In this document: positions 34,857 through 46,069 of the stretch, one piece after another | How the letters are laid out: the number at the start of each line of letters is the position of its first letter | Position numbering within the stretch: position 1 is the stretch's first letter | Origin: Rusavskia elegans | Taxonomy: Eukaryota > Ascomycota > Lecanoromycetes > Teloschistales > Teloschistaceae | Assembly (NCBI GenBank): GCA_011316305.1 | Contig: SAUG01000098.1 | Span: 62,001-126,000, forward strand | Direction of reading: 5' to 3' | DNA length: 64,000 nucleotides | Translations under genes and position numbers: made by a program | The notes under the pieces: generated by a model | The model's database searches: none | What the model saw: only the letters and a program-made list of their open reading frames with translations | What the model was told of the DNA's origin: nothing

Positions 34857-36773
34857 GATGGATTACTTGCAGATAGTGATCTGGGCTTTTTACGACGCCA
34901 TCAAGTAAGAAAAAGTGAGGTCGATCTAAGCAGAATAGAGGTGTTGAGAGTTGAGACCGTAGGGCAAATGAAGGCAAGTCCATTCACTGCATCTTGACGG
35001 ATCGTGGAACAAGACAACGTGGCGATGCCTCCAACTCCGTATTTCCTTGGGTCTCTGGGAAGAACTCTATTCTCGAAAGAAACAGTACCCCTACTCCAGA
35101 TGAATTGCTGCTCCATATTTTGTGGCCAAATATCCGTCAATTGATCTTCAGGTACACATTCACACTTTGATCATGCTCCGGTACTTCGACTAAAGTATGT
35201 CTTCCTGACGCCATGGCTGGGCTACATGTACTTATACCCCTTGTTAGTCGTTGTTCAGACTCAACTCGAAGCAGGGATTAAAGTCAGGATCATCATCGCC
35301 CAAAGAGAGGCTTCTCACTTGAGAAGAAGACGACGTTTATGACATCATCTCCCCCATCGATTCAGGGGCGTGTTGTGTACACAGCCATCGTGATGAGGGG
35401 CGAACAAATAAGCGAAATCAAAGGGGAAACTTGCTATATCCATAAGACAAACAGCGACAAAAATAGCTAATAGGTTACAAATTGTTCCATCTCTCACATC
35501 GATACGTCTTGGCAGGGTTGCTGATGATCCTCATTCGAAAGCCTGGTGTTCCTCAAGGCTACCATGTCAATGTCCCAATTGGTACCCCCATTTCGATACA
35601 AGATCCACACCCAATTTCGCCCGGCGGAAGACGGATCTGATCTCTTAAAATATCCCCAACATATGGATAAGAATTGCAATACACATTTGTGAGACTCGCG
35701 AAGCTCATACCACCCAGTCAAGTCCATAGCTACCTCCTGGCGAAACAAATCGGCAGACAGATACTCGGCAGATTCTAATTCCAGCATTGCCCTGGCATCG
35801 CCCGTTACGACCCCATGCTAGCCAATGAAACCGCCCTCTTCAGGTTCGGATGTCGCTCTGCCAATACATAACATATAGAGGCACCAAAGCTACACCAGTG
35901 GCCATGGGAGCCTCCTGATACCCCTCTCGGACATCCAATCGCATCGAGAAACGTATCTTTACTTGATAGCATTGTCAAACGCCTTGCACACGACTCCCCA
36001 GATGTTGAGAAGTTTCAAATTAGGTGATTATTCGGGCCCAGCACCATCAGGGTTCGACAGACTTCATCGCTTTGACTTGCGGACTGACTGACGCGAATAG
36101 GGAACAATCATCATCCAATTGGATATTCACAGCATGATGCCGCCTTCAGGCAAGTCGGGATAGCAGAGGTGTTGCTCTAATCTATATTGGCGTTCCCACA
36201 GCTCTTGAGACCGTCTATGCGACGCAAGATCTTGGGGAAGGGTCTGATCGATTGGCTTCCGACTAACTGAACACCGCAATTGACTTACACGCATTTTGGA
36301 GGGAATGCGGCAGCTTGTTTCGGAAGGCTATACTTCTTCAGAATCCTAGGACTTGGGATCCGTATGCCCTGCGACTTTGCCACACTATATTGCTCTCATG
36401 CTGGCCAGTCCACGCAGAGGTCTTTGGAATATAATCAATTGCGGGGTGTCTGCGACTGGTCGTAAGGGAGCAGCTTCAACTCGCCAAGGATTTTCCGTGC
36501 TTATCAGCCTTGTGGTGTGTGAAACGCTTATGGTATCAGCAGCCGCCACACTCAACTTTAGGGCACAGTGATTGGGTATCGACCTACACTTCACGTTCTT
36601 GACGTGTGGAACGTATCTTGGCATCTCTTTCACAGCCTCTGTCACACAGGAACATAAGATGTTGGTCAGGAAAGTTGATACTCCCTGGCATCTTCAACGT
36701 CTAGCTGCAACTTACCCGCAACCGTGTTCAAGCTCACTACAACGATAGAAGGATATCATCTTCATCCTGTCCG
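34857..36773. other. Intergenic, no gene recognised
   Basis: Nearly 2 kb with only short frames (for example 35,494-35,787 minus and 36,385-36,645 minus) that match no family I know. No repeat structure is evident. Confidence 0.4.
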
Positions 36774-37637
36774 ATGGTTGAAACAAATCATAAGTCACTG
36801 CAGTCAAGAGTTTTCAAGTCGCCCGGAGTTTTCAAGTCGAGAAAAAAATGTCCCAGACTGACGGTGCGAGCTCTGGCCCTTCACAATCGGTTACAGAATA
36901 CCGACACAACCCCATCAGCACCTCAAAGCGAAGGCGACGATCTGAAAGACGCGCAGACGCTTGTTTTGTCAAGCTCGCGGAACAGCAGTAGAGGGTTGAA
37001 CATTGTACAAGCAGTTCATGGCTGGATTCAAAACCACCCCAACAACAAATCAGCTCCCCGAACAAAAGGCGGATGGGAACGCTGGGTACAGATGGATCTT
37101 TGCCTAACCTTACGATCCGCCGGATACAAAGTGACATGCGAGGACAAATGCTATGAGGACAAGAGACTACGTTGCGACCTATTAGTTCACCATTCTGCGC
37201 CGTCAAATCCGAAACACCTCGTGTCATCACGACATCTGCCTCCCTCGCCGACGCTGTCCGAGCCCCCAGTCTGTGAATACTACGACATTGTCGAGCTCAA
37301 ATGCCAGTTGGTGCATGAATCCATTGACGAGTTCTACAGCCGCTTCAAAAAGGATATCAAGAAGCTGATGGACAAACCACTGAAGGAACCGCTTCACAAC
37401 TGGACAACACAGAGATGGGCCATCGGGCTTTCAGTGGTCCCACGGTACCGCATAAATGAAGAACAGAAAACATTCCTCGATCAGGCTCATTGGGGTTTCT
37501 GGCACGGGTTGACTCAGATCCACTGCCATCATCTGGTCAGCGATCGCGGTTTGATCATCACGGCTTGGCATACATCGTTGAGTCCAGCATTCGAGGAAGT
37601 GATGATCAAGTCTTGCCTTTATGGGGCGATGGATTAG
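36774..37637 (+). CDS. PD-(D/E)XK nuclease-like protein
   Basis: A single-exon 287-residue protein. After a basic, disordered N-terminal third comes KGGWERWVQMDLCLTLR (Glu102), then RLRCDLLVHH (Asp135) and YYDIVELKCQLV (Glu174, Lys176). The E...D...E-x-K spacing and the hydrophobic strand around E-L-K are the signature of the PD-(D/E)XK fold found in restriction enzymes, resolvases and many repair nucleases. The helix FYSRFKKDIKKLMD follows as in that fold. I recall unnamed fungal proteins with the same GGWE..W-Q...L and VELK blocks, but no assigned function. It may be an active DNase, or a degenerate relative used for another role. There is no signal peptide. Neighbours give no pathway clue. 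Confidence 0.7.
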   Translation: MVETNHKSLQSRVFKSPGVFKSRKKCPRLTVRALALHNRLQNTDTTPSAPQSEGDDLKDAQTLVLSSSRNSSRGLNIVQAVHGWIQNHPNNKSAPRTKGGWERWVQMDLCLTLRSAGYKVTCEDKCYEDKRLRCDLLVHHSAPSNPKHLVSSRHLPPSPTLSEPPVCEYYDIVELKCQLVHESIDEFYSRFKKDIKKLMDKPLKEPLHNWTTQRWAIGLSVVPRYRINEEQKTFLDQAHWGFWHGLTQIHCHHLVSDRGLIITAWHTSLSPAFEEVMIKSCLYGAMD

Positions 37638-38700
37638 GGTGCCTACCATGAGATCAACGGTGGGGCACATGACCGTCTCTAAATTTTGCGCTTCTTGCTA
37701 TTGTACTTTATGTTGTATATGGGCGAGCTGTACTTTCAAGGACGTTGCTCTGATATGTACCGAATCAGAGAGGCGCCCTAGAAGTGGGATTTACTTATAA
37801 TCTTGCGCTCGAGTGTATAAATTTCAAATCGTTGCGTTGTATTGTAGAATTCCGTGTTTTGGATATTCAGATACCACAATATAGATAACAGTATCGATCA
37901 TCACGACCTTGTGCTAAATTCCATGTGAAACTCGCTATGCTCGTATCCCTACCGTCAATACTCGAGAAGGTCATACCTTACTCAAGTTTGCCGAGATGTC
38001 AATGCTTGTGGCAGGTTCGATGACGTGCGCTACAAAGGAGCGCAGACCATCTCATACACTCGAAGTTCGCTTGCTCAACCTCAATCGAGGTATCAGCTCA
38101 TGCTCATACGATATACGATTGTCATTCGGATCAGATACGCTGCCGTTGCGTGTACTACAGACTGGTCGGGATGCACTCTGAGCCATCTATGTTGTACAGC
38201 ATTTCATAAAGAGCAGCGATTCACCTACGTAGGGTTTGGTTGACTTTTATGTTATTGGATACGCTGAGCTTCTCGGTGATTTGGCCAGACTGGGAGGGAA
38301 AATACCAAAGTTAGATAAGACGGAGAGCTTGCTGGAGGGTTGAGAAAGAGGGCACCAATATTTGTTGAGGTGCTTGGTATTGTTGAAACGTGTCTCTCAC
38401 TGTATGTTCAACAGGCATTTTTCATTGAGCCCACTGACTCCCAGCTTTGTAATTTTGAGCTCCGAGATATGTCGAGACTACGATATACCATCTCGTTACC
38501 CGCATAAATGCATTCCAACCCTAATTCATGATTTGTTCTTGACGGCACACTCAGCAGCACGTGACTTCATCGAGTGATATCCTACCAATGGTCCATCACT
38601 CGTATCTTCACTCCAGATACGACTGTGCTCGTTGACTGCTTCGATTTCGTCCTTTTTCTTCAACCTTCCACCTAGGAACTTGAGAAGGCTTTACAGTGTT
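37638..38700. other. Intergenic, no gene recognised
   Basis: 3' flank of the nuclease-like gene and 5' flank of the next pseudogene. Only short frames. Confidence 0.4.
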
Positions 38701-39597
38701 ATGTCTCAAGGTAGGCACTGGGTTCCCTCACAAAAATTTGCAGACTAAGCAATCTCTAATAGCTACTTCTGACTCCCCGTCTGGAAGGGGCTCCATTGAA
38801 ATTACAGATGACAACCAGGCCGCGCACCTGGCAGCCCAGGAGTCCCAGAGAAGTGACAACCAAGTGTCCGATACCAAAGAGCCAGCGGACCAAGAGTTCG
38901 ATACCTTCGTGAAGCTCATGTACCGAAAGCTTCCACAGGAGCTGATTGACAATGTCGAATACTGGCTTTACGAGACCGCCTTCTGCCCAGGATACCTCTA
39001 TCCCCATCGCCAAAAGAAAAAACACACAAAGTGCTTCCTATGGCCGAAAGAAGCAAATATTGTCGCAAGGCCCGCCGTCTTGACCCTGAGTAAGAGCATC
39101 AAAGCCAAGTACGAGACTCGGATGTGGAGTGAGAATGTCTGGGTTTTTGGCACGGGCGAAGTGGAGAAATCAATGGCTTTCCTCTAATAACTTCCACCCG
39201 AGGCAACAGAGTATATACAGAAGCTACAGCTTAGCTTCACGATATGCGACCTCGACGGCACAATGGTGAAACGGCGGGATGGGCAGCATGAAAAAGTACT
39301 TTGTGCAAAAGTATTCCAGTCAGAATCAGTCTGGGGATCATATTAAGGCTGTGACCAATGGTGGGAAAAATGGGAACGGGTGTGGGAATTGCCGCTCTAA
39401 TCGTTCTTGCTTGATTTTACCGAATGCCATGATCTCGATGGGCATTGGAGGGGGGGTTGGATTACAGAGTACATGGGGCATGGCATAGGAAGCCGTGGAT
39501 GCCAGACTTCCGAGTCCTTGTCCCAGAGGAACATCAAGGTTCCTTCAAGGTTCCGTTCAATAGCGACCGTCTCGATACCCAATACTCAATAAACTAT
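38701..39597 (+). pseudogene. Broken copy 2 of the local 'ECYG' family
   Basis: Starts ATG-TCT-CAA-G, then a 52-nt intron (38,711-38,762), the same position and phase as the intron of the intact copy at 44,128-45,107. The N-terminal domain is well kept (MYRKLPQELIDNVEYWLYET, then FCPGYLYP; LSKSIKAKYETRMWSENVWV). Two consecutive TAA codons at about 39,185-39,190 stop the frame, directly before the conserved LPPEATEYIQKLQLSF. A further stop follows, and the C-terminal signature survives as LDFTECHDLDGHW with a frame change after it. A truncated N-terminal protein of about 145 residues could still be made. It lies in tandem with copy 3. Confidence 0.75.
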
Positions 39598-39882
39598 TAG
39601 GTATGAATGCAATATATTCTGCATTTTTAATCTTTTTGACTCCGCTATTCACTGATTTGTCTAGATCAACTAAAGCAGAGCAGACCTATCAATGGACATG
39701 TGGAGCAAAGCACATCACGAGATTGACTTCGATGTTGACGTTCAGGGCTCTGGGACTAGTCAAAGACTATAGGATCTCCCTGAGACTGAGTTGTACCTTA
39801 CATAGAGGATCAGCATTTCCTATCCTCTCAGCCAGTCGTTCTTCTACAGCCATGACCCTTCAAATTCTACTCTGTTCCCGTC

Positions 39883-39908
39883 GGCACCCGATATCTTAAC
39901 CGCCAGCC
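39883..39908 (+). repeat. Dispersed 26-bp repeat fragment, copy B
   Basis: Reads GGCACCCGATATCTTAACC and continues CGCCAGCC. Together with the inverted copy at 41,726 it brackets broken ECYG-family copy 3. Confidence 0.5.
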
Positions 39909-40269
39909 TTGTTCCAAACCAGCACACGTTATTTGTCGGAACTTACAATAGCGCTGATCCGCCAAGCTTCCGAGTGATTTATGACCGAGGGGGACGCAAG
40001 CCAACAGGATAGCTTTGCATCTTTATTCACTGAACTATCGACATAAAACCTTTATTGTCTCGAATGACTCATTCTTCTTGGAACATGTGGTTCGTCAGGT
40101 GAATCTTTACGGAGTCTTATGGCTTACCATCTCTGTGGCCTTTGAATTGCAACGTCCTTCATCGTAGTCTACGAAGACAACCTTCTCCTGCCCCGGTCAA
40201 CCGCCCAGAAGACAAGGGCGCACCGCGGCATGTGTAAAAACATGTACCTCATTCCTGTTCAACTAGACT

Positions 40270-41035
40270 TTTCGGTTAACCGATACCCATCAGCTGCTCT
40301 TGATAGCTCACCCAGACTCTGCTCTACTGAAAGTACACACGAGGCAGCGGAAGAAGCCCCGAAACCTGACCACCAAAGCTTCGATAAATTCGTGAAGCTT
40401 ATACGCTAAAGGATCATCACGCAGGAGCCAATTCATTATATTGAAGACTGGCTGTTCGAAAATATTTTCTGCCCAGGCTACCTCTACCCTTAGTATCAGA
40501 AGGAACAGCATACTACGTGCTGCCCGTTGCCGATAGAGACAAATATCACCAGACGTGCTCTGTTATACTTGAGCAAGAGTATCAAGGCGAAACATCAGAC
40601 CCAAACACAGAGCGACAATACCCAGTTATCATCGCCAGCTTACCGATTCCTTGGATCCCTTTCCTGGACCTACTACCCTCCGACACAAAATTACATACAG
40701 AAGGTACATCTCCGATCACGCATCTGGCGCCTTTACCTGAACCAACATGGTGAATTGGTCCTGGTCTCTGTGCTTGTATGACATGCCCGAAAGAGGAATA
40801 GTCTGAGGAATGGAATCGAGTGAGAGCACTTCCTCTTCCTCTCCGCTATTTGGTGCTTGATTTCACGGAGTCGCTATTGGCATCGAGAATGGGCAGGCAA
40901 ATATGTTGCCGTACGAATGTCGCCGCGGCCCAAGGAAAAATTAATGCCAGATGTGGAGGGCATTGCACCGGAGGCCGAAATTTTCGACGAAGTGAATAAC
41001 CACGTTCGTCGCCGGTTTCAAGGGTTGAGGGATTG
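40270..41035 (+). pseudogene. Broken copy 3 of the local 'ECYG' family
   Basis: A more decayed tandem relative of copy 2. Pieces in order: FDKFVKLIR followed by a stop, IEDWLFENIFCPGYLYP followed by a stop, YLSKSIKAKHQTQ, the middle segment with YYPPTQNYIQK, and the C-terminal remnant LRYLVLDFTESLL. Several frames are needed and no start codon in context is present. Flanked by inverted fragments of a dispersed repeat at 39,883 and 41,726. Confidence 0.7.
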
Positions 41036-42079
41036 AGGACTAGGTTGACGAACACCGAGCTTTGGCAGCAGGGCATGATGGGAGAGTAATTATGGAGATA
41101 GCACACACCTGCTTTACCTTACCTCAGCATCATTCCCACCATGTAGAAAATTTTTCTTGTGGCTTTCGGAGGTCGAGGGAGATATAACATTTGCTCTACA
41201 ATTGTCGGGTCTTCAGAAGGGTATAACTCTTAACCCGCACGGGTGGCGGAATTTGTCAAGGACCACAAGATATCTCTGAAAGCGAGTCATGTTTTAGATT
41301 AGACATCAAGAAATCACTTTTCACTCAGCTGATTTAATCTCTGCCGCTGCAGGTCGAGGCTTATGATGCTTCGATTGATTCATCCCCAGAGCAAATGATC
41401 CGTTTCTTCGTTGTGTTATCAAGGTATCAGCTATACAGTGACATCCTCTATCGAGGTCCCGACGGCTGTAGGGCTTTTACTTACGGCGTTCCAGAGCAAG
41501 GCGCTTCCCGCGAGGGTGAGGGTTTTAGCAAGGAGTGTGGAGAGGTAAAGGGGAAGTGAGGGAACAAATGGAGTTGGGGAATGTGGAGTATAGGGATAGG
41601 ATAGAGGATGAGGTCGATTAGATTACGGAGAGGCCGCCTGGGTGGGTGGCGCAGTGGAGGCCAGGGTATCTCTAGATCGAATTGGGTTTCTTATGCTATG
41701 GTAAGGCTTTCTGGTGTTTGAGTAAGGCTGGCGGTCGAGCTATCGGATGCCGAACTTGTTGGGGTGGGTAGATGGTAATGGTCGATGAAACGGATAACAG
41801 TATTGTAGAGCAGGAGTATTGCATATTCAGAATGCTTGAGGATGAATAATCTCTGCTGTGAAAAGGTTGCTCTGCTTTAAGCCAGTACAATGGAACCAAG
41901 TATTCGACTGCTACCGAGTTGATCTAGCGACTGAGAGCTTCGGCCTGTCGTCGGACGAATGCTTGGTGTGTGTATATTTGTATGAATGTTTTGATCCGCT
42001 CAACTGATACAATTCTCATGTGACAATGCGCTTGATCGTTGTCATGCAAGGCGAATAACATGACCATCCTCGTATCTAC
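41036..42079. other. Intergenic with a repeat fragment
   Basis: Contains the minus-strand repeat fragment at 41,726-41,751 and purine-rich low-complexity DNA around 41,510-41,660. No gene recognised. Confidence 0.4.
41726..41751 (-). repeat. Dispersed 26-bp repeat fragment, copy D
   Basis: On the minus strand reads GGCATCCGATAGCTCGACC then GCCAGCC. Inverted relative to copy B. Confidence 0.55.
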
Positions 42080-42925
42080 TTATTGGCACTCGCAGCCTCG
42101 CCTCTGGTTCTTTGCTCGGAAATATCCAAGCACCAGCTCCTCACCAAACTTGTCGGGAGCAATGATGCGTAGTTCGGAAGGCATACCATGGAAGAAACTG
42201 TCCATCCTCATAACCATTGTTCCCAGCCATCTACCAGTCGTGCCGTAGCACTCGGTCAAGTCCAGCGTGAGTTCGGTCATACGTAGTGCGAGGATTGCAC
42301 GGAACTTCCAATTCCAGATATCCATCAAGCTTTCTTCGTATGCTTCCTCCACGCTGCCTGGTGTAGAAGGAGGAGGAGGCAAGGATCTATCATTTCCCGG
42401 AAGGTTGGCTTCTTCCCATTTAGGCGGCTGTGGGAAGATCTCTGACCATCCTTCTCCCCAATCTTTGACGGTGAAGGCGAGGTGGATCTTGCGGATCTGT
42501 TGGATGATCGTCGACGGGAGTCTGTTCAACCATTTGAAGCTACGAGATGCTAGGCCCGGTTCAACCACAAAGACATTTTCGCTCCAGTATCTGTCCCGAA
42601 ATTCCTGGTATATAGCTCTACTGAGGCGTAGGAGCTCTGGTCTGGCAACGAAACGTGTCTTCCCATTCCAATAGATCTCTTGATCCGATATGTGCTGCTG
42701 AGGGAAGACGTGGCCAGGACAGATTGCGAGCTCGAAGGTAGTGTTTCGAATCTCGTCGAATAATTCTCGCGGTAACCTGTGGAGGAGCTGGACGAGCTGA
42801 TCGTCCTGTGATGGGATCGTATGTATGGCATTGGTGATCTTCTGAGAGATATCTATAGGATCTCTGTCGCTTGATGGCCGATAGAGTGCGGCAGCAGCTC
42901 CGTCTGCAGAAATTGGGTTTGCCAT
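42080..42925 (-). CDS. Intact F-box-like 'ECYG' family protein (copy 4)
   Basis: A single-exon 281-residue protein. Residues about 45-75 form an F-box-like helix pair (LLHRLPRELFDEIRNTTFEL, then AICPGHVFP). The middle has RPELLRLSRAIYQEFRDRYW-SENVFVV and IRKIHLAFTVKDW. The C-terminal signature is LDLTECYGTTGRWLG, then SFFHGMPSELRIIAP. All blocks occur in the same order in the other four copies here, so this copy defines the family. It lacks the early intron of copies 2 and 5 and has a different N-terminus, so it is a separate subclade. The domain after the F-box-like part is unknown to me; substrate recognition in an SCF complex is one hypothesis. No signal peptide. Confidence 0.75.
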   Translation of the reverse strand: MANPISADGAAAALYRPSSDRDPIDISQKITNAIHTIPSQDDQLVQLLHRLPRELFDEIRNTTFELAICPGHVFPQQHISDQEIYWNGKTRFVARPELLRLSRAIYQEFRDRYWSENVFVVEPGLASRSFKWLNRLPSTIIQQIRKIHLAFTVKDWGEGWSEIFPQPPKWEEANLPGNDRSLPPPPSTPGSVEEAYEESLMDIWNWKFRAILALRMTELTLDLTECYGTTGRWLGTMVMRMDSFFHGMPSELRIIAPDKFGEELVLGYFRAKNQRRGCECQ

Positions 42926-44127
42926 TGTAGGGTTTCACCGGTCTGAATGTGGTGCGCTCTAAGAAAGATTCAACGATATGGAAGAAGTCAATGCTGTTCT
43001 GGAAAATGTGCTCTGGCGGATAGATGAAGAAGAGACCATCGACTGAGTGCTTTTGACCGATGTGAACGCGGTCCGCCTGGTGCCGCTGGAAGATAGGATC
43101 GAGGGTATGGAGAATGTCAATGCTGTTCTTCACAATGTGTAGAGCGAGGAACCCTCTGTCAGACTGTGAGCTGTAGAGTCCACATGGTCTACTGCTGATA
43201 ATGATCGAAAATCTAAAGAGAAGCTAAATACCAAGTAGAAGTACCAAGCTTTGTAAGTACCCAATCGACGAGGTAACCTATATGGGTAACTTTAGCGCGT
43301 CCACGCGCGTGTATTGAGCGACCAAAGCTAATTGTGGTTTAGCTCGATAAACGCGCAGAGGTAATGACGATTATGTCATTATGCCTGCACCTGCAGGCTG
43401 ACACCCTCAACTGGGGCACGATTTCATTTATGAGAAATGGAGCGCGAAGGGATTTTGTGATGTAGAATGTTACTGTTGAAGGCACGTCACCGGAGCTTCT
43501 TACCCTGATGTCGATCATGTGACATGACTTACCATGATGCATTCATGTTGTTGCCCTTTCACCCGTGGAAACGGCGTGGGAATCAAAATTACATTGTGCT
43601 ACCAGATGGATCCGAAAATACTTATGGAGCTTTTTGGCAGAACAGACAGCCTCAAGACGACAGTCAACCCTTTCCGCTGCTAGGGTCGCCGAGTCAGGGG
43701 CTACATGGCGGGATCCGATTGCGCGGCGACCTTCAGTACCAGTGAAAGGGACAGGAGATAGGCCACATTGCCAGTCTAGTACTGTGGAGTCTTTTCTTTC
43801 AGTGTCACGCGAATTCCCGTGGTGTTCTTACTTTGTGTAGATCGTGGACGATCTATCTCTAGTGAGAGAGCTCCAGGGCTACTTAGAATGAAGCAGACTT
43901 TGTCCAAACGGAAATGCAACGGAAAGGCAGATTGCATGTTTATCATGTCTCTACTTATCACTACCAACACGATAGGATCATTCGACCTCATTCCCTTCGT
44001 GCATCGTCCCCATGGTACTCGGTGGCGAATAGGCTTGGTGCAATAGGAACGCGAACGAAGCAGGCAAGAGGGACTTCAGCTTGCTGAAGCAACTACCTTG
44101 CGTGTCGACTTCTAGCAAGCTCCCAGT
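42926..44127. other. Intergenic with a small internal duplication
   Basis: Around 42,985-43,135 a short phrase containing GTCAATGCTGTTCT recurs twice about 120 bp apart, upstream of copy 4. At about 43,670-43,705 a stretch with GTCAGGGGCT-type sequence resembles 48,735-48,772. No gene recognised. Confidence 0.4.
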
Positions 44128-45107
44128 CTAGCTCAATCTGCCCGAGGATATTTTTCCACGGGTTGGAGCAAGCAGTTGTTGTTTCTTCTCAGCATTTTTA
44201 GCTATAATTTCGAACTTGTCTGAAAGTCTCGTCTCGCTGTAATAGATTCCAAGATCGTTAGCCGCCACGTCGCCCAACCAATCTCCATTCGGACCATAGC
44301 ACTCTGTGAAATCGTACGTCCACTCCTTGACGTCGAAGTAGTAGCCGATAATTGTTTTTTTCTCGCCCCAATGTGCTAAAAGCTCCATTGTCGAACACTG
44401 ATGGCAAGGGCCCGCACACTCGGCCCCAATGAAATTCCACACGTGGTCCAACGAGACATTAGTCTCCGGAGTTGGGTTCCAGCAGCGTGTGTGCAATCTT
44501 GGTATCAATGGTGTAGGTAGAATTCGATTGAAGGCGATAGGGGTATGATTATCGTGGGAAATGGTTTGGGGACTTCTTGTCCCCACGAAGGCGAGATTTC
44601 GAATCGAAAAAGCAATTTGTATCTTGTGGATGTGTTTTCTTGCTTTCCGTGGGACAAATCGAAATCCCCATAGACTGGCGATGATAAACGTGTTCTCCTC
44701 CCAAAGGCGCTGTTGGTACTTTGGGAAAACGTCTCGACTGAGTGATAGCAATGTTGGCCGTCCTGGTGACGTGATTGGCCGATTGGGTGAAATTTTTGGC
44801 CATCCACAAGCCTCATTCACCGGGTATCGACTTATGAAGAGGCGTCCTGGACAGAAGAAGATTTCGAAGAGCCAGTGTTGGGTATGGTCGACGACTTCCT
44901 GGGGGCATTTCTTGTACATGAGGGAAATGAGGTTGGCGTAGTCTTGTGAGTCCTGCGTGCGCTTTGGGTCATGTTTTGGCTCGGCAATTTGTTGGGTGTC
45001 CGCTTGTTTGTTGGATGCGTCCGGGACGTAGTCACGGCCAGGTACTATCGAGGAGGAATGTTAGTTTTGATGGTGGGGATGACAGTGCAGGGCGTACCTT
45101 GATCCAT
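44128..45107 (-). CDS. Intact F-box-like 'ECYG' family protein (copy 5)
   Basis: Exon 1 is only 10 nt (ATG-GAT-CAA-G, 45,107-45,098); a 53-nt intron (45,045-45,097) precedes the main exon, giving 308 residues. The same tiny first exon and phase-1 intron occur in broken copy 2, which ties the two copies together. Family blocks: LMYKKCPQEVVDHTQHWLFE, then FFCPGRLFI; RPTLLSLSRDVFPKYQQRLW-EENTFI; HIHKIQIAFSIRN; and the C-terminal signature YDFTECYGPNGDWLG. An extra Cys-rich insert (ECAGPCHQC) is specific to this copy. Function unknown, as for copy 4. Confidence 0.75.
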
Positions 45108-45487
45108 GAGGAAGGTGTTAGTTATCACAAGTGGATGATCACATGCCCACTCGAGATAGGGTATGTGGAAGTCTTGAGAAAGTGGGAACGAGGAACAATG
45201 GAGGGGCAAGAAGAAATTTATGGTGTGAGTTTCATGAAAAGTGAATGAACTCCGGTATGATGATTGCTGAGTCACCATCACTGCTTATTAAATTAACACC
45301 TAACCTCCATACTGCGGCAACGCTGATCTGCTTAACGCATGGGGGCGATGGTAGTGGTTGGATTTTTGTGCTTTCGTGCTCTGATGTTATAACACCTATT
45401 GAATTGGAAATCTCGAGCAGAAATGAAAATTCTACTTCATATCATCCCCTAAATCTCTTGTGTGCAAGATAGCGATGATAGACACCA
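45108..45487. other. Short intergenic region
   Basis: Upstream of copy 5 and downstream of the Cys-rich secreted gene, both on the minus strand. No gene or repeat seen. Confidence 0.4.
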
Positions 45488-46069
45488 TCAAGCAGAAGAC
45501 GACCCATCCAACCTCACACAAGTACCGATACAATCGGCACTACCTGGTCCACCGCAAATATCTCTCGGATCATCAACGCACACCTGATCCTTCTGCGGGC
45601 ACTGGATGCCCGCAAACCCACCACAAGCCGGCCCGTTAAGCTGGACGCAAAAAGGGTAGTTCGGGTCGGAGAGGCAGTATTGACTGGAGTTGCACGGCGC
45701 AAAGCCTCTGCTACCGCAAACCGTCTGAGTTGGGGCCGGAGGTTTCGTGGATGTTGCTGTGGGTGTGGGACATTTCTGTGGTAAAGGTGAGTGGACTGGG
45801 GATGTGTTAGGGAGTCTCGGGACTCATGAGAAGCTTACCCTGGTTGTTGGCTTTTTGGAACAGCGAGCGGCACAGGCGATTGCGGCTTCGTTTGCAAATT
45901 TACATCTCTGGGATAGTTGATCAGGAATGGGGGCGGAGGACGGAAAGGAGAGTCAGCGAGATAGACTCACCGCTGCATCGTCACCTAGACAGTTTACGAG
46001 GGGACATTCACATTTGGGTTTTGCAATAGCCAAGGGCAGAAGAGCCAAGAGGAAATAGAAGCCTTTCAT
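45488..46069 (-). CDS. Small secreted Cys-rich protein
   Basis: Three exons (46,069-45,971; 45,907-45,839; 45,775-45,488), all in phase 0, give 151 residues. The signal peptide is MKGFYFLLALLPLAIA. The mature protein has about 18 cysteines. The N-terminal part has the CECPLVNC knot and CKFANEAAIACAARC. A Thr/Pro linker leads to a C-terminal module VCGSRGFAPCNSSQYC, then CGGFAGIQCPQKDQVCVDD, PRDICGGPGSADCIGTC. That last module is common in ascomycete secreted proteins, including plant-associated species. An apoplastic effector or surface protein is plausible. Because the exons are short the gene is easy to miss; the phase agreement and signal peptide support it. Confidence 0.82.
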
